Shown here: positions 46,331 to 58,979 of the stretch, in pieces | How the letters are laid out: every line of letters begins with the position of its first letter | Position numbering within the stretch: position 1 is the stretch's first letter | Source of the DNA: Sepiola atlantica | Taxonomy: Eukaryota > Mollusca > Cephalopoda > Sepiida > Sepiolidae | Length of the DNA: 64,000 nucleotides | Reading direction: 5' to 3' | NCBI GenBank assembly: GCA_963556195.1 | Contig: OY744525.1 | Coordinates: 27,267,413 to 27,331,412 of the forward strand | Position numbers and translations under genes: made by a program | Notes under the pieces: model-generated | Databases searched by the model: none | What the model saw: only the letters and a program-made list of their open reading frames with translations | What the model was told of the DNA's origin: nothing

Positions 46331-47330
46331 TTTCTCAATGAAGAGATAATTCATTTATTTTATTGACTATGAAGCAGGATTTAAATGTAAATTCCTTGCA
46401 CAAATGACAATTTTATTGACAATTTCTTAAATACATAAATATATTTTGGAACAGTGATCATGAAAAAGTTCTGTTTTAATTTAAAAACTGTTTTTATTTT
46501 CATTTTTAGATATAGCACACCAGGACATATACTTTCCTGAGAAACTTCTTTCTTTGTACGATCTTCAATCAAACTGTTGAAATGTAGGTTTTTCTATTAC
46601 TTTTTTATGTTTTAATATATCCACAATTCACATACACTCCTTTGTCTTGACTTTTAAAAGAAAATTAATTTTACAATGAAATACAACAATGTTTTTTTAT
46701 ATTTCATATGCATGCATCATATTTTCTTGCGTATAATACGAAAGATTTTAAATGAAAATTAAATTTTCAGAAATTCAGAAACGTTTACTCATCTTTAAAG
46801 AATACTTATTTGTAAGGAGAAGATTGCTAAGATACTGAGTTAGCATCATAGATAACGAAACACAAATGTTGCTCACAATTCTTAATAAAACGCATTTGAC
46901 ATGTCAGCAACATTTATTCTTTGGGAATCAGTGTAATAGAACGTCTTTTATCGAAAAGACAGGAAATCCATGAGTATTTTCTAACATTTCATAGTTTATT
47001 AGTATAAGAAATATATAATAATATCATCTCAAACAGAAAAGTATGATTGATTAATTAATTAACACCTTTGAATGAATTATGGGTAAAAGTCTAGTTACCA
47101 CCTTTTCCCAAAAATATAATTTTAAAACTAAAACCCACAATTGTTAAACATCTGTTTCATTTATTTTTTGTTTCATTTATTTTCTTTAATATCATAATGA
47201 ATTAAATATTTTAGTTGAAATATATGTACAACTACAATATTGAGATTTTAATGAATAATGTGACACTCCTTTGCAAACATCTATTTACTTATGGTGGCTG
47301 TACTACAAAGATGTAATTTATTACTGTTCA
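46331..47330. other. AT-rich DNA, nothing recognised
   Basis: No exon or element ends found. Confidence 0.45.
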
Positions 47331-47760
47331 CTAGCTAACCCGGAGTAGTATTATACACAAGAACATATGGAATTTACTTTTTACTAAATTTTAAGCAATG
47401 GCTAATGGTTTTAATATTTTGTTGATGGATCAGAAATTAAAGAAGTGTATCTAATCTGTAGATAAATACATGTTAATAAGGTAAGTTGATAAATAAACGT
47501 TACTTTTGGAATTCAATTTTGTTTTTCCCCTTTTTTACTAAATGGTAAGCAAAAGTTCGATTTTTCTGTTAAATAGTCAAATTACCTTGACTTTAAGAAA
47601 ATCATAAAAGTTAAATAACAAACAATGATTAAGATTTAAGTGAAAAAAAAAACTTAAAATTTTTTTTATTTGGTTGGTTTGCTTAATGGCATATCAACAG
47701 TTTTGGGGTTATTTAATGGCAAAACAGAATACTTATTGGAAACAATTCATTGTATACTAT
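47331..47760 (-). mobile_element. Possible Helitron-like 3' end, minus strand
   Basis: ACTAGCTAACCCGGAG at 47330 is the reverse of a CTAG-ended terminus with half of the hairpin left. The rest is AT-rich and unmatched. Confidence 0.3.
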
Positions 47761-47910
47761 TAATTGAATACAAGTTGCTATTTTACTCAGCAGGAGATAA
47801 GTTGAGGGTGCATACCTTTCCTGATGTTATTAGTATGTAAATGACCACAAAAGATCTTACCCAATAGTCTGTGATGGTATCCATCCAGCTAATCACGCAC
47901 ACTCCCTCAC
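47760..47910 (+). repeat. Dispersed repeat shared with 24.1 kb
   Basis: ACAAGTTGCTATTTTAC, GCATACCTTTCCTGATGTTA, and AGTATGTAAATGACCACA blocks match 24075-24240 in order. Confidence 0.6.
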
Positions 47911-48024
47911 GTCCAAAGACTTTGATGTATTCAAGTGAGACGTTTTTTGTGAATCAAGAAAAGCATTAAATCTAATGATATACAGGATGGTGCAAATGTC
48001 TCGTCTCACAAACCAGCAACTTCT

Positions 48025-51000
48025 TTTTATTTATTAGAAATTCTTTTCATTTATTAACATAATTTTAATTATGTAAGTATTATTTATAATTTTATTTATT
48101 AACATAATTTTAATCATATAAGTATTATTTATAATTTTATTTATTAACATAATTTTAATTGTCTAAGTATTATTTATAATTTTATTTAACATAATTTTAA
48201 TCATATAAGTATTATTTATAATTTTATTTATTAACATAATTTTAATCATATAAGTATTATTTATAATTTTATTTATTAACATAATTTTAATTGTCTAAGT
48301 ATTATTTATAATTTTATTTGTTAACATAATTTTAATAATATAAGTATTATTTATATTTTTATTTATTAACATAATTTTAATCATATAAGTATTATTTATA
48401 ATTTATTTCTTAAAATAATTTTAATCATATAAGTATTATTTATAATTTTATTTATTAAGATAATTTTAATCATATAAGTATTATTTATAATTTTATTTAT
48501 TAAAATAATTTTAATAATATAAGTATTATTTATAATTTTATTTATTAACATAATTTTAATGATAAAACTCTTATTTATAATTTTATTTCTTAACATAATT
48601 TTAATCACATAATTATTATTAATAATTTTATTTATTAACGTTATTTTAATCATTTATTATTTATAATTTTATTTAGTAACATAATTTTAATCATGTAAGT
48701 ATTATTTATGATGTTATTTATTATCATCATTTTAATCTATATTCTTCACAATTTTATTTATTAACGTTATTTTAATCATTTATTATTTATAATTTTATTT
48801 ATTAACATAATTTTTATCATATAAGTATTATTTAGAATTTTATTTATTAACGTAATTTTAATTATATAAATATTATTTATAATTTAATTTATTAACATAA
48901 TTTTAATCATATAAGTATTATTTATAATTTTATTTATTAAAATGATTTTTATTTAAATATTATAATTTTATTTATTAACATAATTTTTATCATATAATTA
49001 TTATTTATAATTTTATTTATTAACATAATTTTAATCATATAAGAATTATAATTTTATTTATCAACATAATTTTAATCATATGAGTATTATTTATAATTTT
49101 ATTTATTAACATAATTTTAATCATATAAGAATTATAATTTTATTTATTAACATAATTTTAATCATATGAGTATTATTTATAATTTTATTTATTAACGTTA
49201 TTTTATACATTTACTATTTATAATTTTATTTATTAACATAATTTTAATCATATAAGTATTATTTATAATTTTATTTATAAACATAATTTTCATTATATGT
49301 GTATTATTTATTATTTTATTTATTAACGTTATTTTTATCATATAAGTATTATTTATAATTTTTATTTTTTAACATAATTTTAATCAAATAAGTATTATTT
49401 ATAATTTTATTTTTAACATAATTTTTATCATATAAGTATTATTTATAATGTTATTATTAACGTTATTTTAATCATTTAAATATTATTTAGAATGTTATTT
49501 ATTAACATAATTTTAATCATATAAGAATATTTTTATAATTTTATTTATCAACGTAATTTTAATCATATAAGAATTATTAATAATTTCATTTATTAACGTA
49601 ATTTTAATCATATAAGTATTATTTATAATTTAATTTATGAACATAATTTTAATCATAAAAGTATTATTTATAATTTTATTTATTAAAATGATTTTTATTA
49701 AAGTATTATAATTTTATTTATAAACATAATTTTTATCATATAATTATTATTTATAATTTTATTTCTTAAAATAATTTTAATCATATTAGTATTATTTATA
49801 ATTTTTTATGAACATAATTTTAATCATATAAGTAGTATTTATAATTTTATTAATTAATATAATTTTAATCATATAAGTATTATTTGTAATTTTATTTATT
49901 AACGTTATTTTAATAATTTGTTATTAACAATTTTATTTATCAACATAATTTTAGTCATATGAGTAGTATTTATAATTTTATTATATTAATATAATTTTAA
50001 TCATATAAGTATTATTTATAATTTTATTTATTAACATAATTTTAATCATATAAGTATTATTTACAATTTTATTTATAAACATAATTTTAATCATATGAGT
50101 ATTATTTATCATTTAATTATCTACATGAATTTAATAATATAAGTATTATTTATAATTTAATTTATAATTTTAATCATATAAGTATTATTTATGATGTCCT
50201 TTATTAACGTTATTTTAATCATGTAAGTATTTTTTATAATTTTATTTATTAGCATTATTTTTATCATATAATTATTATTCATAATTTTATTTATTAACTT
50301 TATTTTAATCATATAAGTATTATTTATAATTTTATTTATTAACATAATTTTAATAATATAAGTATTATTTACAATTTTATTTATAAACATAATTTTAATC
50401 ATATGAGTATTATTTATCATTCAATTATCTACATGAATTTAATCATATAAGTATTATTTATAATTTAATTTATTAACATAATTTTAATCATATAAGTATT
50501 ATTTATGATGTCATTTATTAACGTTATTTTAATCATATAAATATTATTTATAATTTTATTTATTAGAATTATTTTTATCATATAATTATTATTCATAATT
50601 TTATTTATTTACTTTATTTTAATCATGTAAGTATTATTTATAATTTTATTAATCAACATAATTTTGATCATATAAGTATTATTCATGATTTTATTTATGA
50701 ATGTTATTTTAATCATATGAGTATTATTTACAATTAAATTTATTGACAATATTTTAATCACATAAGTATTATTTATAATTTTATTTATTAATGTTATTTT
50801 GATAATTTATTATTAGTAATTTTATTTATTAACATCATTTTTAATCATATAAGAATTATAATTTTATTTATTAACATAATTTTAATCATATGAGTATTAT
50901 TTATAATTTTATTTATTAATGTTATTTTGATAATTTATTATTCATAATTTTATTTATTAACGTCATTTTTAATCATATAAGTATTATTTATAATGTTATT

Positions 51001-52950
51001 TATTAACGTTATTTTAATTATATATGTATTATTCATAATGTTGTTTATTAACGTAATTTGATTTATTAACATAATTTTAATCATATAAGTATTATTTACA
51101 ATTTTATTTATTTAACATAATTTTAATTATATTAGTAATATTTATAATTTTATTTATTAAAAAAATATAAATCATATAAGTATTATTCATAATGTTATTT
51201 TTATACGTTATTTTAATTATGTATTATTTATAATTTTATTTATTAACATAATTCATATCGTATAAGTATTACTTATAATTTGATTTATTAACATAATTTT
51301 ATAATATTATTTATAATTTTATTTATTAACATAATTTTAATCATATAAGTATTATTTAAAATTTTAATTATTAACATAATTTTAATTATGTAATATTATT
51401 TATAATTTGATTTATCAACATAATTTTAATCATATAAGTATTATTTATAATTTTAGTTATTAACATAATTTTAATCATATAAGTATTATTTATCATGTTA
51501 TTTATTAACGTTATTTTAATCATTTATTATTCATAATTTTATTTATTAACATAATTTTAACTATATAAGTATTATTTATAATTTTATTTATTAACGTTAT
51601 TTTAATCAAATAAGTATTATTTATAATTTTATTTTTTAACATAATTTTAATCATATAAGTATTATTTATAATTTTATTTATTAACGTTATTTTTATCATA
51701 TAAGTATTAATTATAATTTTAGTTATTAACATAATTTTAATCATATAAGTATTATTTATAATGTTTTTTATTAGCATAATTTTAATCATACAAGTATTAT
51801 TTATAATGTTATTTATTAGCATAATTTTAATCATAAAAGTATAATTGATAATTTTATTTATTAACATAATTTTAATCATACAAGTATTATTTATAATGTT
51901 ATTTATTAACGTTTTTTTAATCATATAAGTATCATTTATAATGTTATTTATTAACATAATTTTAATCATATATTTATTAACATAATTTTATTTATTAACA
52001 TAATTTTAATCAAATAAGTATTATTTATAATTTTATTTATTAACGTTATTTTAATCATATAAGTATTATTCATAATTCTATTTATCAACATAATTTAAAT
52101 CATATAAGTATTATCTATGATGTTATTTATTAGGATAATTTTAATCATATATATATTATTTATAATTTTATTTATTAACATAATTTTAATCCCATATAAT
52201 ATTATTTATAATGTAATTTATTAACATAATTTTAATCATATAAGTATTATTTATAATGTTATTTATTAACGTTATTTCAATCATGTATGTATTATTCATA
52301 ATGTTGTTTATTCACGTTATTTTAATCATATAAGTATTATTTATAATGTTATTTATTAACGTTATTTTAATCATATAAGTATTATTTATAATGTTATTTA
52401 TTAACGTTATTTTAATCATATAAGTATTATTTATAATTTTATTTATTAACACAATTTTAATCATATAAGTATAATTTATAATTTTATTTATCAACATAAT
52501 TTTAAACATATAAGTATTATTTACAATTTTATTTATCAACATAATTTTAATCATATGAGTATTATTTTTTATTTTATTTATCAACATAATTTGAATCATA
52601 TAAGTATTATTTATAATGTTATTTATTAACATCATTTTAATCATATAAGTATTATTTATAATGTTATTTATTATCATCATTTTAATCATATAAGTATTCT
52701 TTATAATTTGATTCATTAACATAATTTTAATCTTGTAAGCATTATTTATAATTTTATTTATTAACATAATTTTAATCATATAAGTATTATTCATAATTTT
52801 TTTATCAACATAATTTTAATCATGTAAGTATTATTTATAATTTTATTTATTAACATAATTTTTATTATGTAATATTATTTATAATTGTATTATCAACATA
52901 ATTTTAATCATATAAGTATTATTTATAATGTTATTTATTATCTCATTTTA
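48025..52950. repeat. 45-bp tandem array, about 109 units
   Basis: The unit is CATAATTTTAATCATATAAG, then TATTATTTATAATTTTATTT and ATTAA. Units vary more than in the 50-bp array: single-base changes (gttattttaatcat), and lengths from about 38 to 47. Since 45 is a multiple of three, long minus-strand frames with a 15-residue period (INKIINNTYMIKIML) occur by chance in stretches without indels. Unrelated to the 50-bp unit. Confidence 0.97.
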
Positions 52951-52964
52951 ATGAGATATCATAA

Positions 52965-53230
52965 ACAATTTTTTGAGCTATTTTTTTATGGTTTCAACAG
53001 GATTGTAGCTCCATCACATTTTGTGAATGATTTGTACCGATATTTGGATAAAATGTTTACAGGGAAATAGATTGTAACATCAAAGACCGGTTTAATGGCC
53101 ACCAACTTTTCTGGATTTTAGTCCTTTGGAGTTTTTTCTTATAGAGACGTCATGAATCAGTGGTTGATGCGAGCAAAGCAAGAACTTAAGAAACACTAAA
53201 AGATAGCATCACACAAAAAAATTAAAACCG
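52965..53230 (+). pseudogene. mariner-like transposase 3' fragment
   Basis: A plus frame reads WFQQDCSSITFCE then stop, matching the W-x-Q-Q-D-x-A block with the second catalytic Asp. The next frame reads IVTSKTGLMATNFSGF, matching the WPPxSPDL block after mutation, then SFGVFSY for the region of the third catalytic residue. Frame changes and stops make it non-functional; the N-terminal domain and first Asp are absent. Confidence 0.68.
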
Positions 53231-53377
53231 TATTAAACTAAAAAAAATAAAAAATTGTGTAAAGTTTATGTCTCCTAAGTAAAATATGTTTCAATGAAGG
53301 TGTATATCAATTCGAACATTTATTGTAAATTGTATATTGTTATATAGTAAAGTATTTATGGGTCCAGATTTTTGCAC

Positions 53378-53383
<6 letters not shown>

Positions 53384-53411
<28 letters not shown>
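53384..53411. repeat. (TA)n microsatellite
   Basis: About 14 TA units. Confidence 0.9.
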
Positions 53412-53413
<2 letters not shown>

Positions 53414-53545
53414 TAAATTCCTTTGGATACATATATGCATACATGTTTCAACTGCGATCTCGTTCAAAATTCAGCTTCATCGGGCCATATTAAAAGGTTT
53501 TGGGGCCTTTTCTTCTGAAGAGTCGCAGTTATAGAAAATCCAGGA
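53412..53545 (-). mobile_element. Possible Penelope-like 3' tail
   Basis: In minus reading: CTTCAGAAGAAAAGGCCCC, then CCCGATGAAGCTGAATTTTG and CAGTTGAAACATGTATGCAT, ending at (TA)n. Order (GATGA block, then GAAAC) and the adjacent TA tract fit hammerhead-bearing Penelope-like tails. Inference. Confidence 0.4.
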
Positions 53546-53703
53546 TATATAACTCTATATTATGGTTTTCCATGTGTCGAAAAAACGGTGAACAATAACA
53601 TGGTTACTGGAATCTAACTTTCTATTGTTTATTTATACATACTCTGGTGTTAAAAAATTAACATCCACTGACCTTAAATCTTGAAAGTTTGAATATTGAT
53701 AAT

Positions 53704-53705
<2 letters not shown>

Positions 53706-53791
<86 letters not shown>
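53706..53791. repeat. (AAT)n(TA)n microsatellite
   Basis: About 12 AAT units followed by about 24 TA units. Confidence 0.95.
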
Positions 53792-53793
<2 letters not shown>

Positions 53794-53794
53794 T

Positions 53795-54225
53795 TAAGTA
53801 AATACTGGTGTGGAACCAAAGTAAAATACTGTGAAAATTGCTGAATACTAAAAAAAAACTAATGAGAAAATATTTGTCTTTCATTTATTCTGGGTTTCAT
53901 TTAAAATTTTCTTTCATAAATCACATTTATTTTGTATTAGAAAATAAAACTCTTTCTGTAAATCTTTATGTTTTTAATTCTGGTTTTGGCTATATAATGT
54001 AGTACTAAAAAGTGTAAGAGTTGTCATTTTCATAACGATATTTTTTAATAATCATATGTAAAAATTTAAATTGTTTTTTAACAGTACTGGGTTTTAAAAG
54101 AAATAGTGTAGATAGCCAATTCATTCATTTATATTTAAATGGACTCTTATGATGCTGTTGGAGTAAAAATTTCTCAAACTATATTCAATTTTTATTAGTT
54201 TGAAACAGTTATTTCAAAGGAATTA
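53795..54225. other. AT-rich DNA, nothing recognised
   Basis: No gene or repeat ends seen. Confidence 0.45.
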
Positions 54226-54229
54226 ATTT

Positions 54230-54495
54230 CATCAATGAGTGAAACCAGTGAGGGTTGAGGACATGCGTTGCATGGAAAGAAATGATATGAGAATGATACA
54301 ATGGATGTGTAATGTGAGGTAGCAGAGTTATTTGGCAGAGGAAGGCCCAGGAAAACGTGGGAAGAAGTGATAAGGATGGATTTGAGAGAAAGACAGATAA
54401 ATAAAGACCTGGTCAGAGATAAGTTAGTTTGGAAGTCAATTTCTAAAAGCCGTTCAACATATACCAGCATGTAAAATAGATGTTAAACAGATGAT
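54230..54495 (+). pseudogene. Non-LTR retrotransposon C-terminal relic
   Basis: In plus frames it reads VRVEDMRCMERNDMRMIQWM, then, with a deletion and frameshift, the GRGRPRKTWEE-like region, corresponding to the copy at 54680-55095 on the minus strand. Much shorter than that copy because a central segment is lost. Confidence 0.6.
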
Positions 54496-54673
54496 GATTA
54501 TGATGATAATGATGAATGAAAAATGAATTTGAAAGTCACTTGTTCAAGAATATGACGTCATCAAATCAGATGAATGGTAAAATGCTGGAATTGAAAACTG
54601 TCAACCATATTGTTATTAGTTTTTTTTCTTTTTTGTTTACAAAATAAATATTTTCAAAAATTGTGATCAATAA

Positions 54674-54675
<2 letters not shown>

Positions 54676-54705
<30 letters not shown>
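54676..54705. repeat. (CAT)n microsatellite
   Basis: About nine CAT units at the 3' end of the minus-strand non-LTR fragment; a shorter GAT run ends the plus-strand copy (54490-54515), so it is probably the element's own tail. Confidence 0.9.
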
Positions 54706-55210
54706 ATTCAGTTCAACATCCATTTTACATGCTTGCATGCGTTGGACGGCTTTAAGAAATTGATTCCAAACTAAACGATCTCTGACCAGGTTTTTATTTA
54801 TCCCTCTTTCCCTCAGGTCCATTTTTATCACTTCTTCCCATGTTTTCCTTGGCCTTCCTCTGTGAACTGACCTTTCTACCTCAAGTGTTCTACATCTACT
54901 AATCCAAGAACTCTCATCCATTCTTTCAACATGCCCATACCATTGAAGTCTACTCTTTTGCACACATTTCCCTATACTGTCTGGATATTCTTCCTCTGCG
55001 GTCATCAGAACTGAGCCTATCTTTAAGACTCACAATACATATCCATCATATTGTTCTCTTATCATTTGTCTCCATGCAACGCATGTCCTCAACTCTCACT
55101 TGCCAGGTTTCACTTCCATACATCATCACACTGCAGAAGAATGTGTACATGCCTGATAGACTCTTTCCTGGTGAGACAATCACCAAAGTGTCCCAATATA
55201 TCATTGAACG
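54680..55210 (-). pseudogene. Non-LTR retrotransposon C-terminal fragment
   Basis: A 112-codon minus frame (54667-55005) reads KSRLQWYGHVERMDESSW then RSVHRGRPRKTWEEVIKMDL and VWNQFLKAVQRM, the typical C-terminus found after the RT domain in RTE/CR1-like elements, ending in a (CAT)n tail. Upstream frames give YGSETWQVRVEDMRCMETND. The RT core is absent. Confidence 0.72.
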
Positions 55211-55310
55211 ATGATAAAACAAAGACTGTTGAAATCCATGACTAAAACTTGGTGGACAAGACTGAAGTTTATTTGTACTAAATATGGTTATTAGATTGCA
55301 GAAAGGATTG
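55195..55310 (+). repeat. Third copy of the 7.7/8.4 kb dispersed repeat
   Basis: TATCATTGAACGATGATAAA, ACAAAGACTGTTG, and gactgaagtttatttgtact blocks; uninterrupted here, unlike at 7660-8540. Confidence 0.6.
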
Positions 55311-55859
55311 TTAATTTTATTAATGATTTTATGGGTGGGTGGAGTTTTTTTTATCATGTTATGGCATCAAATTCTATTTCAAATTTTTTTAATACTCCGG
55401 CTTATTGAAAGCATCGTAAAAATTTGTACATTTTGGGTCCTATTCATTTCACACTTGCAAATGGGTAAAATAGCAACTTTTCTTCAATTAATCATACAAT
55501 GAATCATGTACAATACTTTGGCATTAAGTAACTTGAAAAGAGTTGATTTGCTGTTAAGCAGACAAAACATTTTAAATTTATGTTCTGTATAAATTCTCAA
55601 ATATTTGATAATTTATATTCTGAAAAAATATTTCTGGAATAGCCAATCTGTATTACATTGTTATAGTAAAATATTTCCAGCTTATATCTGTATTCATTTA
55701 AAAAATATTTTTCGTATGGAGGCATTTTAGAAAGATTTTTTTTCTACAGAATTTATTTATAAAAAATTTTTAGTTGAAGAAATTGTTTATATCAAATTTT
55801 TTTAAAGTTGTAAATATCCAATATTGATATGGGTATATTAGATTTGATATAATATTTAT

Positions 55860-56110
55860 ATGAGTATACTGATGTTAATATTCTTATATGGGTACATATT
55901 GGATTTAATATGATACTGATATGGGTACATATTGGATTTAATATGATACTGATATGGGTACATATTGGATTTAATATGATACTAATATGGGTACATATTG
56001 GATTTAATATGATACTGATATGGGTACATATTGGATTTAATGATACTGATATGTATACATTAGATTTAATGATGATATTTCTATGGATACATTGGATATA
56101 ATAATGATAT
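55860..56110. repeat. 33-bp minisatellite upstream of the zinc-finger exon
   Basis: About five good units of GATATGGGTACATATTGGAT + TTAATATGATACT (55886-56045), with shorter and diverged units to about 56190. It ends some 50 bases before the 3' splice site of the exon at 56234, so it lies in the intron. Confidence 0.9.
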
Positions 56111-56211
56111 TTACACAGGTAAATTGGATTTAATAATATACTTATATGGGTACATGGGATTTAATAATATATTTATTATATAGGTACATTGGATTTTGAT
56201 TGATATCACTT

Positions 56212-56233
56212 TCATGCATTTCTGTAATTTCAG
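56212..56233 (+). other. 3' splice site of the zinc-finger exon
   Basis: ATGCATTTCTGTAATTTCAG precedes the exon; a good pyrimidine-rich tract and CAG with no AG in the preceding 20 bases. It sets the exon start at 56234. Confidence 0.7.
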
Positions 56234-57215
56234 GATTCATCTCAAGACACCTGTCAATAGCCCCAGCACCGTCTCCTCCAGCAATTATACACACCTTCCA
56301 CCCAGTAATACAAGTCCAACTCAATCCCATCTTCATCAATATCCTAGCCACCTCCAAACCCAAACTTCCCAACAGACACATAATCCTAACAACCAACAGC
56401 ATAGCCCGATCAATACACCATCAACCCCTATTCACAACTCTACCCCAAGAATGACCACACCCAACCGCAATCCTGAACCCCCACCTGGGGTTATGTATTG
56501 TATGCAATCCCCAGATTTTCCACTTGGGCGACAGTTCCCTTGTGATTCTTGTGAACTCATCTTTCCACTGTATGATCAACTCAAGCGTCATCGCCAAACG
56601 GCCCACCCATCAGCATCAGCTTCAAAGACCTTCACTTGTGACGTCTGCCACAAAATCTTTTCACAGAAGATGTCATTGATCAACCACCAGCGCATCCACA
56701 CTGGGGCAAAACCATTTGCATGCGACCTCTGCCCCAAGTCATTTTCACAGGTCTCCAGCCTTCGCTGCCATAGCCGGACCCACACCGGGGAGAAGCCATT
56801 TCGGTGCAGTGTGTGCGACAGGCTGTTCAGCCAGAAGGGCAACTTGCAGGTACACATGCGCCGTCACACAGGCGACAAACCGTTTGTATGTGATGTGTGC
56901 CACCGAGCATTTAGTCAGAAAGGTAACCTGCAGACTCACATGAAACGGCACGTCGATGGCAAGCCACTCAGCTGTCACATTTGTGGCAAGGTTTACGTCT
57001 ACAAGTCATTGCTCAAGTGTCATGAAAAGACGCATCTTATGGAGCAGATGACTGCGGCAGTATCGATACAAAACAGCAATGGTGGTGGTCAGGTTGATGG
57101 TTATGGGCATGACAACAGCACCAACAATGATCCAAACAGCAGCATGAACAACAACAACAACAACAACAATGGTAAAGTCATTTCTGACAGTGATGTCATA
57201 TACAAGCAATTATAA
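56234..57215 (+). CDS. Six-finger C2H2 zinc-finger protein, terminal exon
   Basis: Last coding exon of a predicted DNA-binding transcription regulator; stop TAA at 57213-57215. The open frame runs upstream to 56196, but the strong 3' splice site at 56231-56233 and low-quality sequence before it favour an exon start at 56234, splitting a codon after its second base. About 326 residues are encoded. Residues 1-95 are Ser/Pro/Thr/Gln/His-rich. Fingers at residues 103-124 (H-x4-H spacing), 135-155, 163-183, 191-211, 219-239 and 247-267 have intact C2H2 ligands. Linkers TGAKPFA, TGEKPFR and TGDKPFV join fingers 2-5; finger 6 follows a changed VDGKPLS. Fingers 4 and 5 share FSQKGNLQ-H-M, suggesting duplication. 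The tail has eight consecutive Asn. Earlier exons (possibly with another domain) were not found. No orthologue is named. Confidence 0.85.
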
Positions 57216-58585
57216 TAACATGGTTGATTTTTGGTTGTTTTGGTCCTGTTTTTTTTTTGGTTTATTTTTATAGATCTAACATCATTTCTACTCATATGTT
57301 CCTTTTGGACTAACGTCATCATCTTTAGTATTTGTGACTTTTCTTATCATCCTAAAAAGACAACAAAACAATTACTTTCATTCATGATATATTTTTTCTC
57401 CACATTGTTTAAAATGTGATTGTTAATTTTAAACTGCCTCTTGTCCGTTCTCTTGTTTTTGTAAAATCAAAAGCTGAACAACATTTGTGTAATTGTGAGA
57501 CTAGTTTGATTTTTTAACTTCCTTAGATGTTTATCAATTCCTTCATTAAACTCCTTTTTTATTTGGGGGTGGGGCATGCCAAGCTTCGATACAATTTCTT
57601 GTCCATTTTTTTTATAAAGTCTGAATGAAAATAGTTTGTATTGAAATGTTACGTGACACTAATAAGCCATTGTGATGTTAGATACAGAAATCCAGATGGC
57701 CGTAATATTCTCGTTGACAGAAACAGCTGTTTGTCTCATTGACGCATAAATATCTGACTCAATGGATAGTGACGTTCTTCTGTAGTAGTGGCAGTAGCAG
57801 TTATAGAGATATTGATCTTTTCCTTCTTTTATTTTTGTCGCTGTAATAATTGGAAGCAACTAAAAAGAACAGTAAATAACTCCATCATTTGCTCTGGGAT
57901 TTGGCCTTAATTTTTACACCAATTTACAGCAAGTATATCTAGATGAATGCATTTTCCCGGCAAATCACCATTAGGTTAGTGGAAGAGCCTTGAAAGAGAC
58001 GTCTGTTTGCTTTGACGTCGAACACCTAAGAGAGAGAATCGATCCGACTTCTCTGCCACATACTTCCTTCCATGACGCAACTTCTGGAACACGTCAACTT
58101 AACCTCTAACTTATCCTTTAAAGGAAAATTGCTTTTTTTAATCTAACCTTAAGTGGAAATTTCCATTTTTAACACATCCACAACTAAATATTGCTACAAT
58201 TTCTGTAAGATGAATCATTAATTTTTATTTTTTTCGACTAAAATCATTTTGTTGATTACCTCATCAGGATATTTTAATTAAATATTTAAATTGTTTTCTT
58301 CGGAAATAAAATTAAAGAAAAGGTTGTTCTTGAATCAAGTTTAGATTAAAAAGATTAAATTTTATGAAATACATTTATGCATTCTAAAACGTTAATCTCT
58401 GTATTCCATATAAGAGTAGATAGTATAAGACAATACGTAAGTGATAAATATAAAATCAATTCAGAAATAAAAAATAAATCTACAGAATAACAAGAATATT
58501 TGAAGCGTAAATCGAAATCCCTATCTGCTGCTATGTATGCAATCAGTGCCTGATTTATTGTTATGCTTGGGATGAGCTGTGTAAA
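57216..58585. other. 3' UTR and intergenic DNA
   Basis: The start is likely the 3' UTR of the six-finger gene. ATTAAA at about 57544 and AATAAA near 58305 are possible polyadenylation signals. Nothing else recognised. Confidence 0.4.
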
Positions 58586-58589
58586 TGTG

Positions 58590-58700
58590 ACCGTGCAGCC
58601 CTGGAGATTACAAACTTGGATCCTCGCGACCGCCGAGCCTGGAGTGGAAGACTTCGATCAAGACTGACAGGCAGGCCCCACCCTCTTTATAAAGGACTAA
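58590..58700 (+). pseudogene. Possible RT-related fragment
   Basis: CDRAALEITNLDPRDRRAWS then GRLRSRLTGRP, resembling the C-terminal arginine-rich end of RTE-like elements. Short, no other support. Confidence 0.35.
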
Positions 58701-58782
58701 TAAAAGGCCTGTTCAAAAATAAATCGGATGATGAAGAAGATGAAGAAGAAGTATTTAAACACAGCCTCCCTTGGGCAGAGTC

Positions 58783-58950
58783 TTTTTTTTTACAATACAT
58801 TTTAATAAAGATAGAAGATTCTATTTTTCGTGTTGTGTATTTAAAAAAAAAAAATATCTATATTTAATATACCCTGTTTTTCTTAAAATACTCAACACGA
58901 AAAATAGAATCTTCTGTGTTTATTAAAACGTATTGTAAAAAAAAAAAGAC
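58783..58950. repeat. Palindromic MITE
   Basis: Arms of about 65 bases at 58783-58848 and 58882-58946 (ACAATACATTTTAATAAAGA, AGAAGATTCTATTTTTCGTG with complements) flank an AT-rich loop. Confidence 0.8.
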
Positions 58951-58979
58951 GCACCCTATAAGATTTTTTATTTTATTTG

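Larger units (their letters stand above)
47983..53384 (+). mobile_element. mariner-like element expanded by an internal minisatellite
   Basis: The left end is TA|CAGGATGGTGCAAATGTCTC (47981 on). The right end, in reverse, is TAAAATGGTGCAAAAATCTGGACCC-like (53360-53384), followed by TATA. These are imperfect terminal inverted repeats at TA targets. A broken mariner transposase 3' part lies at 52965-53230 in the expected place and orientation. Everything between the left end and that fragment is a 45-bp tandem array. An ordinary mariner is about 1.3 kb; this one is about 5.4 kb. Confidence 0.62.

Noticed and set aside
48396..52794. Long Ile/Asn/Lys-rich proteins on the minus strand
   Set aside because: They come from the 45-bp repeat, whose length is a multiple of three; no start context, splice sites or conservation between units beyond the DNA repeat.
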